25,244 nucleotides of DNA from positions 1 through 25,244 of IMG/VR virus record IMGVR_UViG_3300023109_000126; one strand, written 5' to 3'. Source of the DNA: a virus. The position numbers and the translations under genes were made by a program. The notes under the pieces are model-generated. The model had not been told where the DNA came from, did no database searches, and worked only from the letters and a program-made list of their open reading frames with translations. Shown here piece after piece: positions 21,501-25,244 of this stretch. Position 1 is the stretch's first letter. Every line of letters begins with the position of its first letter.

Positions 21501-24500
21501 CAACCCTGAAGAAATAAACACGTATCCAAATAAAAGTTGGGCAGATAATGCAGGCTATAAAATTATAAGAATCGAACTTAAAGATTCAGGAGAAGGCTAT
21601 TTAACTCCGCCCACTGTTACTATTAGTGGCGGCGGCGGTAGCGGCGCAACTGCAAAAGCAACTTTAGGTCGAGGCGGCTCTGTTAATAATATAACTGTTA
21701 TAACGCAAGGCAATGGATTTCTTGAAGCTCCTGTAGTAACATTAAACGGTTCGTTTGCTCCCGGAGGGCGCGAAGCAAGCGCATTTGCTGTTATCGGTGA
21801 TAGTCCTGTTAGAAGTTTACAGACTATTATCAAGTTTGATAGAGTTAGCGGTACATATGAATTTGTTAATCTTGATACAACAGAAACATTTGTTTCCAGC
21901 GGTAAGATAATTGACTTCAATTTGAAATGGCCAATAGATTTAAGAACTACTCGAGTTACTGTTTTTGAAAATGACGACGAAGTTCTTTCTAGAAGATATA
22001 CTTTCTTAAATATCTTAGATAGATCTAAAGGATATGATAGGTATTATGGACAAATTCGATTTATCGATCCGCCTGCTGCCAATGCACAAATTAAAATAGA
22101 ATACTTTAAATCAATTAATTTACTTAAGGCACAAGATCGTATTAATTTAGCATATGAACCAACAAGTGATAACTTTGGTAAAACACTAGGTCAACTAATG
22201 GATGGCGTTGACTACGGCGGCGTCGAAGTAAGAAGTTTTGATTTTAGCGGAACTACTGGGTGGAATTCGGCTCCGTGGATGTCTCAAGGATGGGATGTAT
22301 TTGATACAACGTTTGAAGATGAAATATTCCAGTTACGAGATGACAGTACACGAGTATTGACATTTGCTAAGCCATTAGAAGATGGTATAGTTTATAATGT
22401 ATATAGAAATGGTATAAGAATTGATGCAGACGATTATACTAATGGAAGTTCTGCTACTAATCTAGATGCGCAGATGTTATCAATTACAGGATCAGGACAA
22501 ACCGGAATTGCATTGTATGACGATGATACAGATTTAGAAGACGGTATTATTGTATTTGATGAAGACATAATTCCTACAGCATCTGGAGATGTTTTGATAA
22601 TTAGAAAATCAACATCAGACGGTAGTTTTATTGCTGATCTAGAAAGTTACGACACCTCAATAGACGGCGGTGACTTAGTATATTCAACTGCAATAGGTCT
22701 AGACTCTGCAAGTATTAATATTGACGGCGATGGCTTTGTTACTCCGACAACTTCAAAAGGTCCAGAAGAAATTGTTCCAGGACAAGTGCTTGATACATTA
22801 GATATACAAGTTTTTGAAAAGCCATCAGGCGGCGCAAGTCAAATTAGTTCTAGAAATTATATAGGCGATGGCGTACAACGCATGTTTGATGTAGGATCTA
22901 TCATTGGAAAAACTGAAAACCTATTTGTAAAAATAGACTATAATATTTTAGATAAAAATGAATATACATTTGATTTTAATGCAAAGAAAATATTGTTTAA
23001 CGTTGCTCCGTCAAATAGTGCAAAAATTAGCTTAGTTAATGTCGGACCAAGTGCAGGTTCAGTTCTTGAAATTGACACGTTTACTGGCAACGGAAGTGCA
23101 ATAGAATTTCTTACAAATGTAAGATATCAAGAGAATTCAAATGCATATGTTACTGTAGACGGAACACAAACTAACGTTACTCTACTCGAGTCTGATGATA
23201 GCTATGAAAATCAAGGTAACTTTGTAGTAAGCTTTGCTGAACCTCCTAAAGTTGGATCAATAATTGATTATATGATTGCAGAAGGAGGTACTGAAATTTC
23301 TCAGCAATACAGTACAGTAACAGTTGACGAATTTGAAGCAGATGGCAGCACAACTGTGTTTGATTTAAGTCAAGCACCATTTGCACAACAGCCAGAAAGT
23401 GCATATGTATTAGTTGAGGTTAACAACAAAATACTAGATTCGGGATATAGTCAAACATTTGATGTAACAACATCACAGCGAGAATATCAATTAGATTTAA
23501 CACAAATTCCTGTTGCAAGTATTAACAGCTACGATATAATAGTATATCTAAATGGTATCGAGCTAGAATATTTACAAACATGGACATTTGAAGGTGCAGG
23601 TTCGTTTGATTCGTCTTTAGATGCTCAATCACAACCAGGTTCAACTATTACACTTACTGCTGGTATTGGCGAAGACAGTGACGAACTAAAGGTTTTTGTA
23701 ATTACTTCGGGTGAATATAGAATGGGCTACTATGAAAGCGACAATAATTTTGTAAAAACTCCTGGCACACTATACCTAGATAGTGCCTACAACGAATTTG
23801 ATAAAATTAAAGTTTACCAGTTTAGTAATCATAATAGTCAAGGATTTGAACGTCAAAGTTTTGAAGTAACCGAAAAAACAGAAACTACTCCGGGAACTGA
23901 GTTATATCATAGTTTCAGTTTACTAAGAAAAGGGCTTATTACACTACGTAAACCTGCTATAGATGCTGAATATGCATGGGTAGTTAAAAACGGAGATCTA
24001 CTAACTCCAAACGTTGACTATTCAATAACTGCTAATAAAAAGTATGTTAAATTAGTCGAACAGCCAGTCGAAGGCGACAAACTACAGGTATTACATTTTG
24101 CAGATAATGTAGTTGTTGATAAGTTTGGCTGGAGACAGTTTAAAGATATGCTTAACCGCACTCACTATAAACGCCTACAAAAGCTTCATCAGATTGAAGA
24201 ACCATTAAATTGGTACGATACTGTAATTACTGTAATTGATGCATCTACACTTCCAGAACCAGATGTAGATGCAAAATATCCAGGTGTTATTTTTATTGAC
24301 GGCGAAAGAATAGAATATTTTGGAAAAAGTGGAAACGAGTTAACACAATTACGCAGAGGAACGCTAGGAACAAGCATTAAAGAAGTTTACGATGCAGGTA
24401 CAATGTTTATGGAACAAGGAGTGTCAGCAACTATTCCTTATAAAGACCAAACACAACTAACTTCGGCTGTTGCTGGCGGTTATAATACTGGACTAGACGA

Positions 24501-25203
24501 ATACGAAAATAGCGACAACATGAACGTTACTAGTATTACTTACAATTTTAATAACAACACGGCATTTCCTGTTAGGGTTCCGGGCGTGTATGAACAAATT
24601 TGTACAGTTATCGGAGAAGGATTTACTCCTAGTGTAAAAGTGTTTGTAGGTGAAACAGAAGCTACTACAAGATATATAAGTGATACACAGTTAGAATTTG
24701 ATGTGCCTGGATTTAATGTTCCGGGAGCATATGACTTAATTGTAGTTAATCCGTTTACTAACATACCGATCGATACTCCGCAAACTAGTTTTGTAGTTGC
24801 AGGCGGTATTAAATATGTTCAAATATTATTACCATACGCACCGATTCCTAATCCAACTAGTGCAACTAATTGGTATAAAGATACAATACCAGATGAGTAT
24901 TGGGAAGCGCAAGATATTGAAGTATTTACAGCAGGTCAAAGATTGCGCAAAACACCGTTACAATCATATAACTACATTGAGCAAGATTCACCAGAAGGCG
25001 ATATTACATTAGAGGCAGAATATGCAGTAAACAAAAATATAGGTGCTTATGTGCGATTAACTACACCACCGCCTATTGGAACAACAGTAAATATTTTTAG
25101 AAAGGTCGGGTCGTTATGGTCTGATGTAGGAACAAGCATTGCACAGAGTAATTCTAACGTTGCTAAATTCTTACGCGACTCAACAACTGACCTACCACGA
25201 TAA
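9553..25203 (+). CDS. 7: Giant baseplate wedge protein, gp7-like (5,216 aa)
   Basis: This single uninterrupted frame codes for 5,216 residues, about five times T4 gp7 (1,032 aa). The order gp6-gp7 is that of T4, where gp7 is the long wedge protein running from the hub region to the baseplate edge. The N-terminal region (130-156, with FTNFREYYWLPTGP) resembles large structural proteins of marine T4-like phages as I remember them. Residues 1790-1856 resemble the C-terminal helical part of T4 gp7. Other visible parts are six CBM5/12-like modules (about 232-2993), an aromatic/His-rich block (about 1126-1211, with RPHTHPWE), a split FG-GAP-like beta-propeller (about 2131-3259), a QLWWD module (about 3327-3390), Gly-rich modules (3629-3699 and 4002-4083), tail-type beta repeats (about 4436-4730), an IDGERIEYF module (about 4884-4963), a TIG/IPT-like domain (5012-5085) and the tail-protein ending AKFLRDSTTDLPR. 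No signal peptide or membrane segment is seen, and only about six cysteines. It probably combines wedge scaffold and receptor-binding roles. Structural role is near certain; the gp7 name is likely. Confidence 0.8.
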   Translation: MAYNNDQNPTNLPIGDNDRRRSSDHLPRYFRTRVNNKFLSSTIDQLIQPGSAEKLNGYYGQKEAKGFQTTDFYIGDVSKQREDYQFEPASVVKDSLGNIDFYGDYNDYINQLNSLGGSVSDHSLLNRQEYYAWSPNIDFDKFTNFREYYWLPTGPRPIQIAGEKDNVVKTIKVTAVNNGENYGYVFTPDGLTQNPVLTLFRGITYKFEIDTPGNPLSFRSRKSTAPIYRPNFLYVKGEIINFNGGIYICNSEHVSGLELNLDLWDLDTAFNLTGVVSSNGVEKGTIEVTLDQSTPDLIYYMSDNDLYASNVINVLDINEATSINVEEEILGTKTYKTETGIELSNGMKIEFIGNVTPEKYSTGFWYVEGVGDSIVLKSEEDLNVPSSYTSDLIVEFDNEGFDEFPYSEAIGYPANKDYITINRASQDGNLWSKYNRWFHRSVIEKSAEINNQPLELDQSARATRPIIEFEPNLKLFNYGTEVKKSIDLVDNFTKDVFSIIEGTEGYNIDDVDLSNGMRVLFTADSDPLVYGKIFEVEFINFQNRRQITFKETSDSLPLLNEVVLCKQGTDFKGKMLWFNGSEWKLTQQKLNLNQSPLFDIFNESGTSYSDENEFESTTFKGTELFSYKVGQGLNDSELGFPLTYRNIENVGDIVFEYDLSFDTLTYANVGDLPITASVKEGYIRKYNSREGFEILNGWTKATTDSTQSVIRQYVNDNTRTFFTVDTYERSGLLEDLWLRVFVDNSLKFEDVDYTTSIDPNENLIIKFNKDLELGQRVIIKTRSVAEKTENGKYEIASNLERNPLNVDITEFTLGEVNDHVGTIVEEVNNFNGIYPGNSNLRDLKSLSTYGKRIVKHSSPLNLPLYHIVDKDANVVKAVKYARREYGKFKRSFIQHATDLGFSGPIKEHVDLILTEMNKDKTTSMPYYFSDMVPYTGSSRFVSEITDAENNFFALSKIFNVNSPSDTAVQVYINGQQLIYGKDYTFNDQGFVIVTADKSQGDLIEIYEYESTNGSFVPPTPTKLGIYPKFIPETFIDNTYLEPTTVIQGHDGSITVGYNDFRDDLLLELEKRIFNNLKVEYNTDLFDINDFVPGHSRDTGLTLTQINKPMISDFVQWLQLVDSDYTIHEFFERENTFTFNHTGMTDIGGHPVNGWWRAVYKYAYDTDRPHTHPWEMQGFSIKPDWWDEQYGSAPYTRNNFLMWEDIEAGTIRTPYTPGVTNKKVARKNLTSHIPVDDDGNLVSPVLSSFVESFNSTTLNDNFKFGDYSPVETAWRRSSEYPFALLVSLIVTQPAKVFSTAFDRIRQVRGLTGDIIYNRSNTQIQLSDIEFPNTSTQTTRTYTSGLIDYISNYLGSTVEMPYDEYKQRLTTINNQIGFKLGGFTTKDKFKLILDSRTPTNKGNIFIPEENYQIFLNTSTPVKTITYSGVIVEKQSYGFVVRGYDQELPYFNYYPAVELQSDRLVRIGGISASFVEWNENKTYVLGTIIDYQNSYYRATETHTSSNTFDDTKFAKIPKIPEEGGREAYFRKAFTNNVEQLPYGSVFKTIQEVVDFILGYNRYLETEGFVFDYYAQNSNFVSNWETSAKEFMFWTTQNWGEGAVITLSPGAFQLKFNSNYAVVDDIYDTFYGYSLLKADGKKLLPQNVSLTRENPQEFVVRPKSTEDGIYSVRLSLVQKEHAIVIDNKTVFGDIIFDQEPGYRQERIKVLGYKSSDWDGSINVPGFVYDNVVITEWKSWKDYNIGDVVKYKEFYYIAKNKIPGTEVFVASQWSILSEKPESQLMPNFEYKTNQFADFYDLDTDNFDLEQQKFAQHLIGYQNRDYLANIINDDVSQYKFYQGMIQDKGTQNALTKLFDVLGSADKDSLEFYEEWAIKVGQYGAADGFDEVEYILDEDKFRLQPQSVELVNSVTGDETDLVYRIRPFETYLTPENYDHAPFPTTYVDDTYVKTAGYVNSDDVDFIIDTYDSIANINYDDIRYKQFVWVGNVKQSWNVYVFLKDDIFLESVISVGNQTELSFSTIPNDLSVGEIIGIEYTDEEDNKVAEFAKITKIINNKITVEGSTLTESNTVTNPIVTKFVSVRSSNLNEASELIQKYKQAITRVWIDDDGTGKWKVFNNTLGFNVQQAIENSESGDKHNYAQVIAANDNNTLLVVSSPDNVDGKVFTYVRAGNSGSYQLNQVIDPDQGLAKSYPSFTGNTVYNTGDIVVFNKMYYESSSSFTSTVQEIEPGVFETIDQTWSNYVSNFTEINKPDDVQRFGASIAVSPNGRYLVVGSPNATQVNSTYQGDYNEDTNYNDQDIVRYKDNIWQANKDVLGSIENIKFGSFESVSEILIDLAQLNEDDDIKPSILTGDYPFSTDFLEQEFITNHLLIKAPLDMYQGSKITDTIHLRWNDLTYANQFADDLLSREPFNGNIPEITGNFLTNSHIITEKIDSILYVENSNTTPLVGQIIETLTGFGEVCYTQNVGAKLVIYVKEQNGTFGTVGSLTTSIGEFVGEYETTGPIDTAADSEDSWGGYWRIEAPSNYTVPEINSDIGRGLVYFDLSPTGSSSTDKFYYNVLDYSSSVERSLDGENSQVITLSYSGNPGPLDVSGNFESSLYVLRAPKELSDSITAEGVIQGDASNPKLNVFYNILPPFSTNDLGSRSLEGIGLSSTVVNKKSTVYDVWDGYIDFRITKNLGGIPIEPKVGITVRDVTNLGTAEIVFYQKFDTSNGRIYVKNVSGTWALGNNFGENREIEFLSDGTGDPVYDPISGSRVFGQIEQRCYPFDAQGIGKFIVFDTGVDIEIQNTDNDVATREDTIVDGEYWFYREEEVSGIPRLPNLPTIDNNDWNIRYNIPATPNAGVNSDWIDNSEYSELVNEGMYTVYERRGIGQFSKINSYIAPDRQGSAFLASELNLTANGDFNRLFVKSTNGGQNNNGKLYIINNGEINETTYGWESARDKNYRGSFDIDTIYFTDEKVYYNNNLYSAITTTGPGQFDVSNWTVIDEVTDYLGFLPNITDNVVGDDSTVVINNSGLIEYAKAFDTSKNGEVLVLTTVYEGLTPNTIEVYRNLNGSFYRDQTIQAPNKNTNFGYNIAISNDGKLIAVGSPYDDTEILDQGKVYIYKQTNGVFELAQELYSPSKEKTELFGWTVDFDGNRLVVGSRNGDSQISTTFDGIEVGNTSPITSFDNMLTSFSSVTKDTGNIKIYERYIDTISYAQTIDYDVPNVSFFGLNTLLKNNHVYVGLPTLLNSQGTRSGAVVDYRIPENTQIWNVLRESKETVDVNKIKRAVLYNKSTNEIVRYIDYIDPLQGKIAGPAEQELRYKTYYDPATYTTGILPNTDPTNSWSSAQVGQLWWDLTNAKFKNPYQSDVIFSANNWNSAFSSINTVDVYEWVESKLLPSEWDKLSGTNKGITQGVTGQSRSGDDAYVLKRKYNESSGTFTNYFYFWVKNKTTLPNIEFRTLSARDVADLILNPASVGYRFISLISNNQFGVHNCDDLVKDQDIVLSVQYWTIENQDTNIHNQYQILTEGLETSIPKRDIQKKWFDSLVGYDENNKQTPAPELSAKEKYGILNKPRQGWFVNREEALKQTITRINTVLKSNLIADDKDISALTQVDPAPSQASRRWDRTVESLIDLQFVGVAKAQQGKLEAIVENGKIVRVNIVEPGRGYLQAPTVKVLGIGNEAEIETVIDSQGRIVNTIINNEGSNYNQSTVLSVRRYTVLVESDETLIGKWALYERDVILKEWILVESQAYDVTKYWNYIDWYETGYNTFTKIDFVIDFPYDLPSINDTIGSVIKINNIGTGGWLLLEKIDAQIGVDYSVNYKTIGRKDGTIQFKDTLYDVKAGLVGFDTTSYDVLSFDNLPTSETRLILNTVKDNIFVNDLAIEYNKLFFAGLRYVFAEQKYVDWAFKTSFLKAKHNVGTLEQKTNFQNDNLPSYEEYIKEVKPYKTKIREYLSSYEAIDESQSFVSDFDLPARYNALSDSIQPLRVKTSSSGIISDNPEEINTYPNKSWADNAGYKIIRIELKDSGEGYLTPPTVTISGGGGSGATAKATLGRGGSVNNITVITQGNGFLEAPVVTLNGSFAPGGREASAFAVIGDSPVRSLQTIIKFDRVSGTYEFVNLDTTETFVSSGKIIDFNLKWPIDLRTTRVTVFENDDEVLSRRYTFLNILDRSKGYDRYYGQIRFIDPPAANAQIKIEYFKSINLLKAQDRINLAYEPTSDNFGKTLGQLMDGVDYGGVEVRSFDFSGTTGWNSAPWMSQGWDVFDTTFEDEIFQLRDDSTRVLTFAKPLEDGIVYNVYRNGIRIDADDYTNGSSATNLDAQMLSITGSGQTGIALYDDDTDLEDGIIVFDEDIIPTASGDVLIIRKSTSDGSFIADLESYDTSIDGGDLVYSTAIGLDSASINIDGDGFVTPTTSKGPEEIVPGQVLDTLDIQVFEKPSGGASQISSRNYIGDGVQRMFDVGSIIGKTENLFVKIDYNILDKNEYTFDFNAKKILFNVAPSNSAKISLVNVGPSAGSVLEIDTFTGNGSAIEFLTNVRYQENSNAYVTVDGTQTNVTLLESDDSYENQGNFVVSFAEPPKVGSIIDYMIAEGGTEISQQYSTVTVDEFEADGSTTVFDLSQAPFAQQPESAYVLVEVNNKILDSGYSQTFDVTTSQREYQLDLTQIPVASINSYDIIVYLNGIELEYLQTWTFEGAGSFDSSLDAQSQPGSTITLTAGIGEDSDELKVFVITSGEYRMGYYESDNNFVKTPGTLYLDSAYNEFDKIKVYQFSNHNSQGFERQSFEVTEKTETTPGTELYHSFSLLRKGLITLRKPAIDAEYAWVVKNGDLLTPNVDYSITANKKYVKLVEQPVEGDKLQVLHFADNVVVDKFGWRQFKDMLNRTHYKRLQKLHQIEEPLNWYDTVITVIDASTLPEPDVDAKYPGVIFIDGERIEYFGKSGNELTQLRRGTLGTSIKEVYDAGTMFMEQGVSATIPYKDQTQLTSAVAGGYNTGLDEYENSDNMNVTSITYNFNNNTAFPVRVPGVYEQICTVIGEGFTPSVKVFVGETEATTRYISDTQLEFDVPGFNVPGAYDLIVVNPFTNIPIDTPQTSFVVAGGIKYVQILLPYAPIPNPTSATNWYKDTIPDEYWEAQDIEVFTAGQRLRKTPLQSYNYIEQDSPEGDITLEAEYAVNKNIGAYVRLTTPPPIGTTVNIFRKVGSLWSDVGTSIAQSNSNVAKFLRDSTTDLPR
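10246..18530 (+). repeat. Six dispersed CBM5/12-like modules in the giant protein
   Basis: Six segments of about 40-50 residues share the pattern (W)-x(5)-Y-x(2)-G/D-D/E-I/V-V-x-Y/F-x(4)-Y-x-A, often with a later W. This resembles the small chitin/cellulose-binding modules CBM5/12. Approximate positions are: 10246-10355 (FLYVKGEIINF); 13963-14090 (WNENKTYVLGTIIDY); 14746-14875 (WKDYNIGDVVKYKEFYYIA); 16117-16275 (VYNTGDIVVFNKMYYES); 16395-16530 (NYNDQDIVRYKDNIWQA); 18381-18530 (IYFTDEKVYYNNNLYSA). Copies two and three have the best fit; the first and the last are weak. Sugar binding is inferred from the family. Confidence 0.5.
14920..15120 (+). other. gp7-homologous helical block in the giant protein
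   Basis: Residues 1790-1856 begin with FADFYDLDTDNFD, continue through a helical region with YQNRDYLANIINDDVSQYKF and end with FYQGMIQDKGTQNALTKLFD (from 1834). The last part resembles the remembered T4 gp7 stretch FYSTKGIEASYKFLFKVL near its C-terminus. It is followed by a segment with FYEEWAIKVGQYGA. This is the main sequence argument, besides gene order, for the gp7 assignment. Confidence 0.55.
15943..19329 (+). other. Split FG-GAP-like beta-propeller (about seven blades) with inserts
   Basis: Blade-like units follow the plan 'FG..IA.S.DG..L.VGSP.....G.VY.Y....G.F.....I..P'. Approximate residues are: 2131-2182; 2254 to about 2283 continued at 2863-2883 after a large insert; 2887-2929; 3017-3065; 3070-3120 (the clearest: NFGYNIAISNDGKLIAVGSP and then GKVYIYKQ); 3127-3206 (LFGWTVDFDGNRLVVGS); 3209-3259. 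Blade two is interrupted between its 'VGSP' strand and its 'VY.Y' strand by about 580 residues. Two CBM-like modules also sit in loops. Seven blades would close a ring, as in integrin-type FG-GAP propellers. Weak blades one, three and seven make the count uncertain. Confidence 0.55.
20437..20650 (+). other. Gly-rich 'GYLQAPTV' module, copy 1
   Basis: Residues 3629-3699 hold two half-units, VNIVEPGRGYLQAPTVKV and TIINNEGSNYNQSTVLSV. Each has a short strand, a Gly turn and an aromatic-x(3)-(P/S)-T-V strand. It is the same module type as the copy at 21556-21801. Such repeats are common in tail and adhesin proteins of marine phages; no enzymatic role is suggested. Confidence 0.5.
21556..21801 (+). 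other. Gly-rich 'GYLTPPTV' module, copy 2
   Basis: Residues 4002-4083 hold two half-units: LKDSGEGYLTPPTVTISGGG with GSGATAKATL, then ITQGNGFLEAPVVTLNGS. This is the 'GxGY-x-PTVTISGGGGSGA' type of repeat seen in phage tail proteins. The glycine run is encoded by consecutive GGC/GGT codons and is the most G+C-rich spot of the giant gene. Confidence 0.6.
22858..23740 (+). repeat. Four tail-type beta repeats in the giant protein
   Basis: Degenerate units begin at about residues 4436 (YIGDGVQRMFDV), 4510 (FTGNGSAIEFLT), 4594 (FEADGSTTVFDLS) and 4642 (QREYQLDLTQIP). Each starts 'F.GDG....F.L', continues with '..V.V.VNN..L....Y' and ends in 'I.F...P..G..I'. This 70-85-residue plan is typical of phage baseplate and tail-fibre beta domains. 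Isolated similar units occur earlier, around 11700-11910 and 12420-12590. Confidence 0.55.
24586..24807 (+). other. TIG/IPT-like immunoglobulin domain near the C-terminus of the giant
   Basis: Residues 5012-5085 include ICTVIGEGFTPSVKVFVG, TQLEFDVPGFNVPGAYDLIV and VNP. The order 'I.G.GF.P...V.VG...A......T.L.F..P...PG.YDL.V.NP' is that of TIG/IPT domains, which often occur in adhesins and phage tail proteins. A role as spacer or in receptor contact is inferred. Confidence 0.65.
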
Positions 25204-25206
25204 ATA
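25199..25206 (+). promoter_or_regulatory. T4-type late promoter candidate overlapping the giant gene's stop
   Basis: GATAAATA at 25199-25206 matches TATAAATA at 7 of 8 positions and overlaps the TAA stop of the giant gene. It ends 21 bases before ATG 25228, the same distance as the candidate upstream of gp6. Transcription would start near 25212. An AGGA at 25214-25217 follows, 10 bases before the ATG. Confidence 0.6.
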
Positions 25207-25227
25207 GTATAGCAGGAATATAAAAAC

Positions 25228-25244
25228 ATGACAGATAAATTAAA
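25228..25244 (+). CDS. Start of the next gene (3' truncated by window end)
   Basis: ATG 25228 opens a frame reading MTDKL to the window edge. It is preceded by AGGA at 25214-25217 and by a late-promoter-like octamer. In T4 the gene after gp7 is the wedge protein gp8, but five residues are too few to identify the product; a tail fibre or another baseplate protein is equally possible. Confidence 0.6.

Noticed and set aside
22518-22580. Second EF-hand-like site in the giant (DDDTDLEDGIIVFDED region)
   Set aside because: Acidic residues are dense, but the glycine and the final glutamate do not fall at the required loop positions.
1-25244. CRISPR array, tRNA, insertion sequence, integrase, toxin-antitoxin or defence genes
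   Set aside because: No regularly spaced DNA repeats, tRNA-like cloverleaf, terminal inverted repeats or matching proteins were seen. All sequence is accounted for by structural genes.

Overview
This window looks like the baseplate locus of a T4-like (myovirus-type) phage from a marine setting, most probably a cyanophage or a SAR11/Pelagibacter phage. The evidence is an AT-rich sequence (roughly one third G+C by eye), tightly packed genes all on the + strand, and clear T4-type baseplate proteins in a row. The gp25 and gp6 homologs are unmistakable. No integrase, tRNA, CRISPR array, insertion sequence or host-like gene is visible. Family calls rest on remembered T4 and marine T4-like proteins, because no search could be run.

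Layout. Positions 1-488 hold the C-terminal part of a tail-tube cap protein (gp48-like). Then come gp53-like (488-790), a 920-aa protein best explained as the baseplate hub (gp27-like, 795-3557), the central spike gp5 (3576-5561), the wedge protein gp25 (5575-6021), the wedge protein gp6 (6077-9553) and one uninterrupted 15.65-kb gene (9553-25203) for a 5,216-residue giant that I read as an expanded gp7. The start of another gene (25228 onward) is cut by the window end. The longest gap between genes is 55 bases (6022-6076), so no stretch of more than 300 bases lacks a gene.

How the genes work together. In T4, gp5 and gp27 form the hub and spike at the tip of the tail. Proteins gp53, gp25, gp6 and gp7 form the wedges around it, and gp48 caps the baseplate where the tail tube starts. 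Almost the whole hub-wedge core is encoded here as one probable late transcription unit. Two T4-late-promoter-like octamers (AATAAATA at 6048 and GATAAATA at 25199) lie exactly 21 bases before the start codons of gp6 and of the gene after the giant. Two gene pairs (gp48/gp53 and gp6/gp7) overlap by one base as TAATG, which suggests translational coupling.

Most notable content. The giant carries a gp7-like block near residues 1790-1856. It also carries about seven FG-GAP-like beta-propeller blades (residues about 2131-3259) interrupted by large inserts, six short modules resembling CBM5/12 carbohydrate-binding domains, two Gly-rich 'APTV' modules, a run of tail-type beta repeats and a TIG/IPT-like domain near the C-terminus. 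The spike gp5 has no lysozyme domain but has a C-terminal extension beyond its needle, and no gp5.4-type tip gene is present between gp5 and gp6. gp6 carries a textbook EF-hand-type calcium loop. The encoded baseplate is almost free of cysteine.
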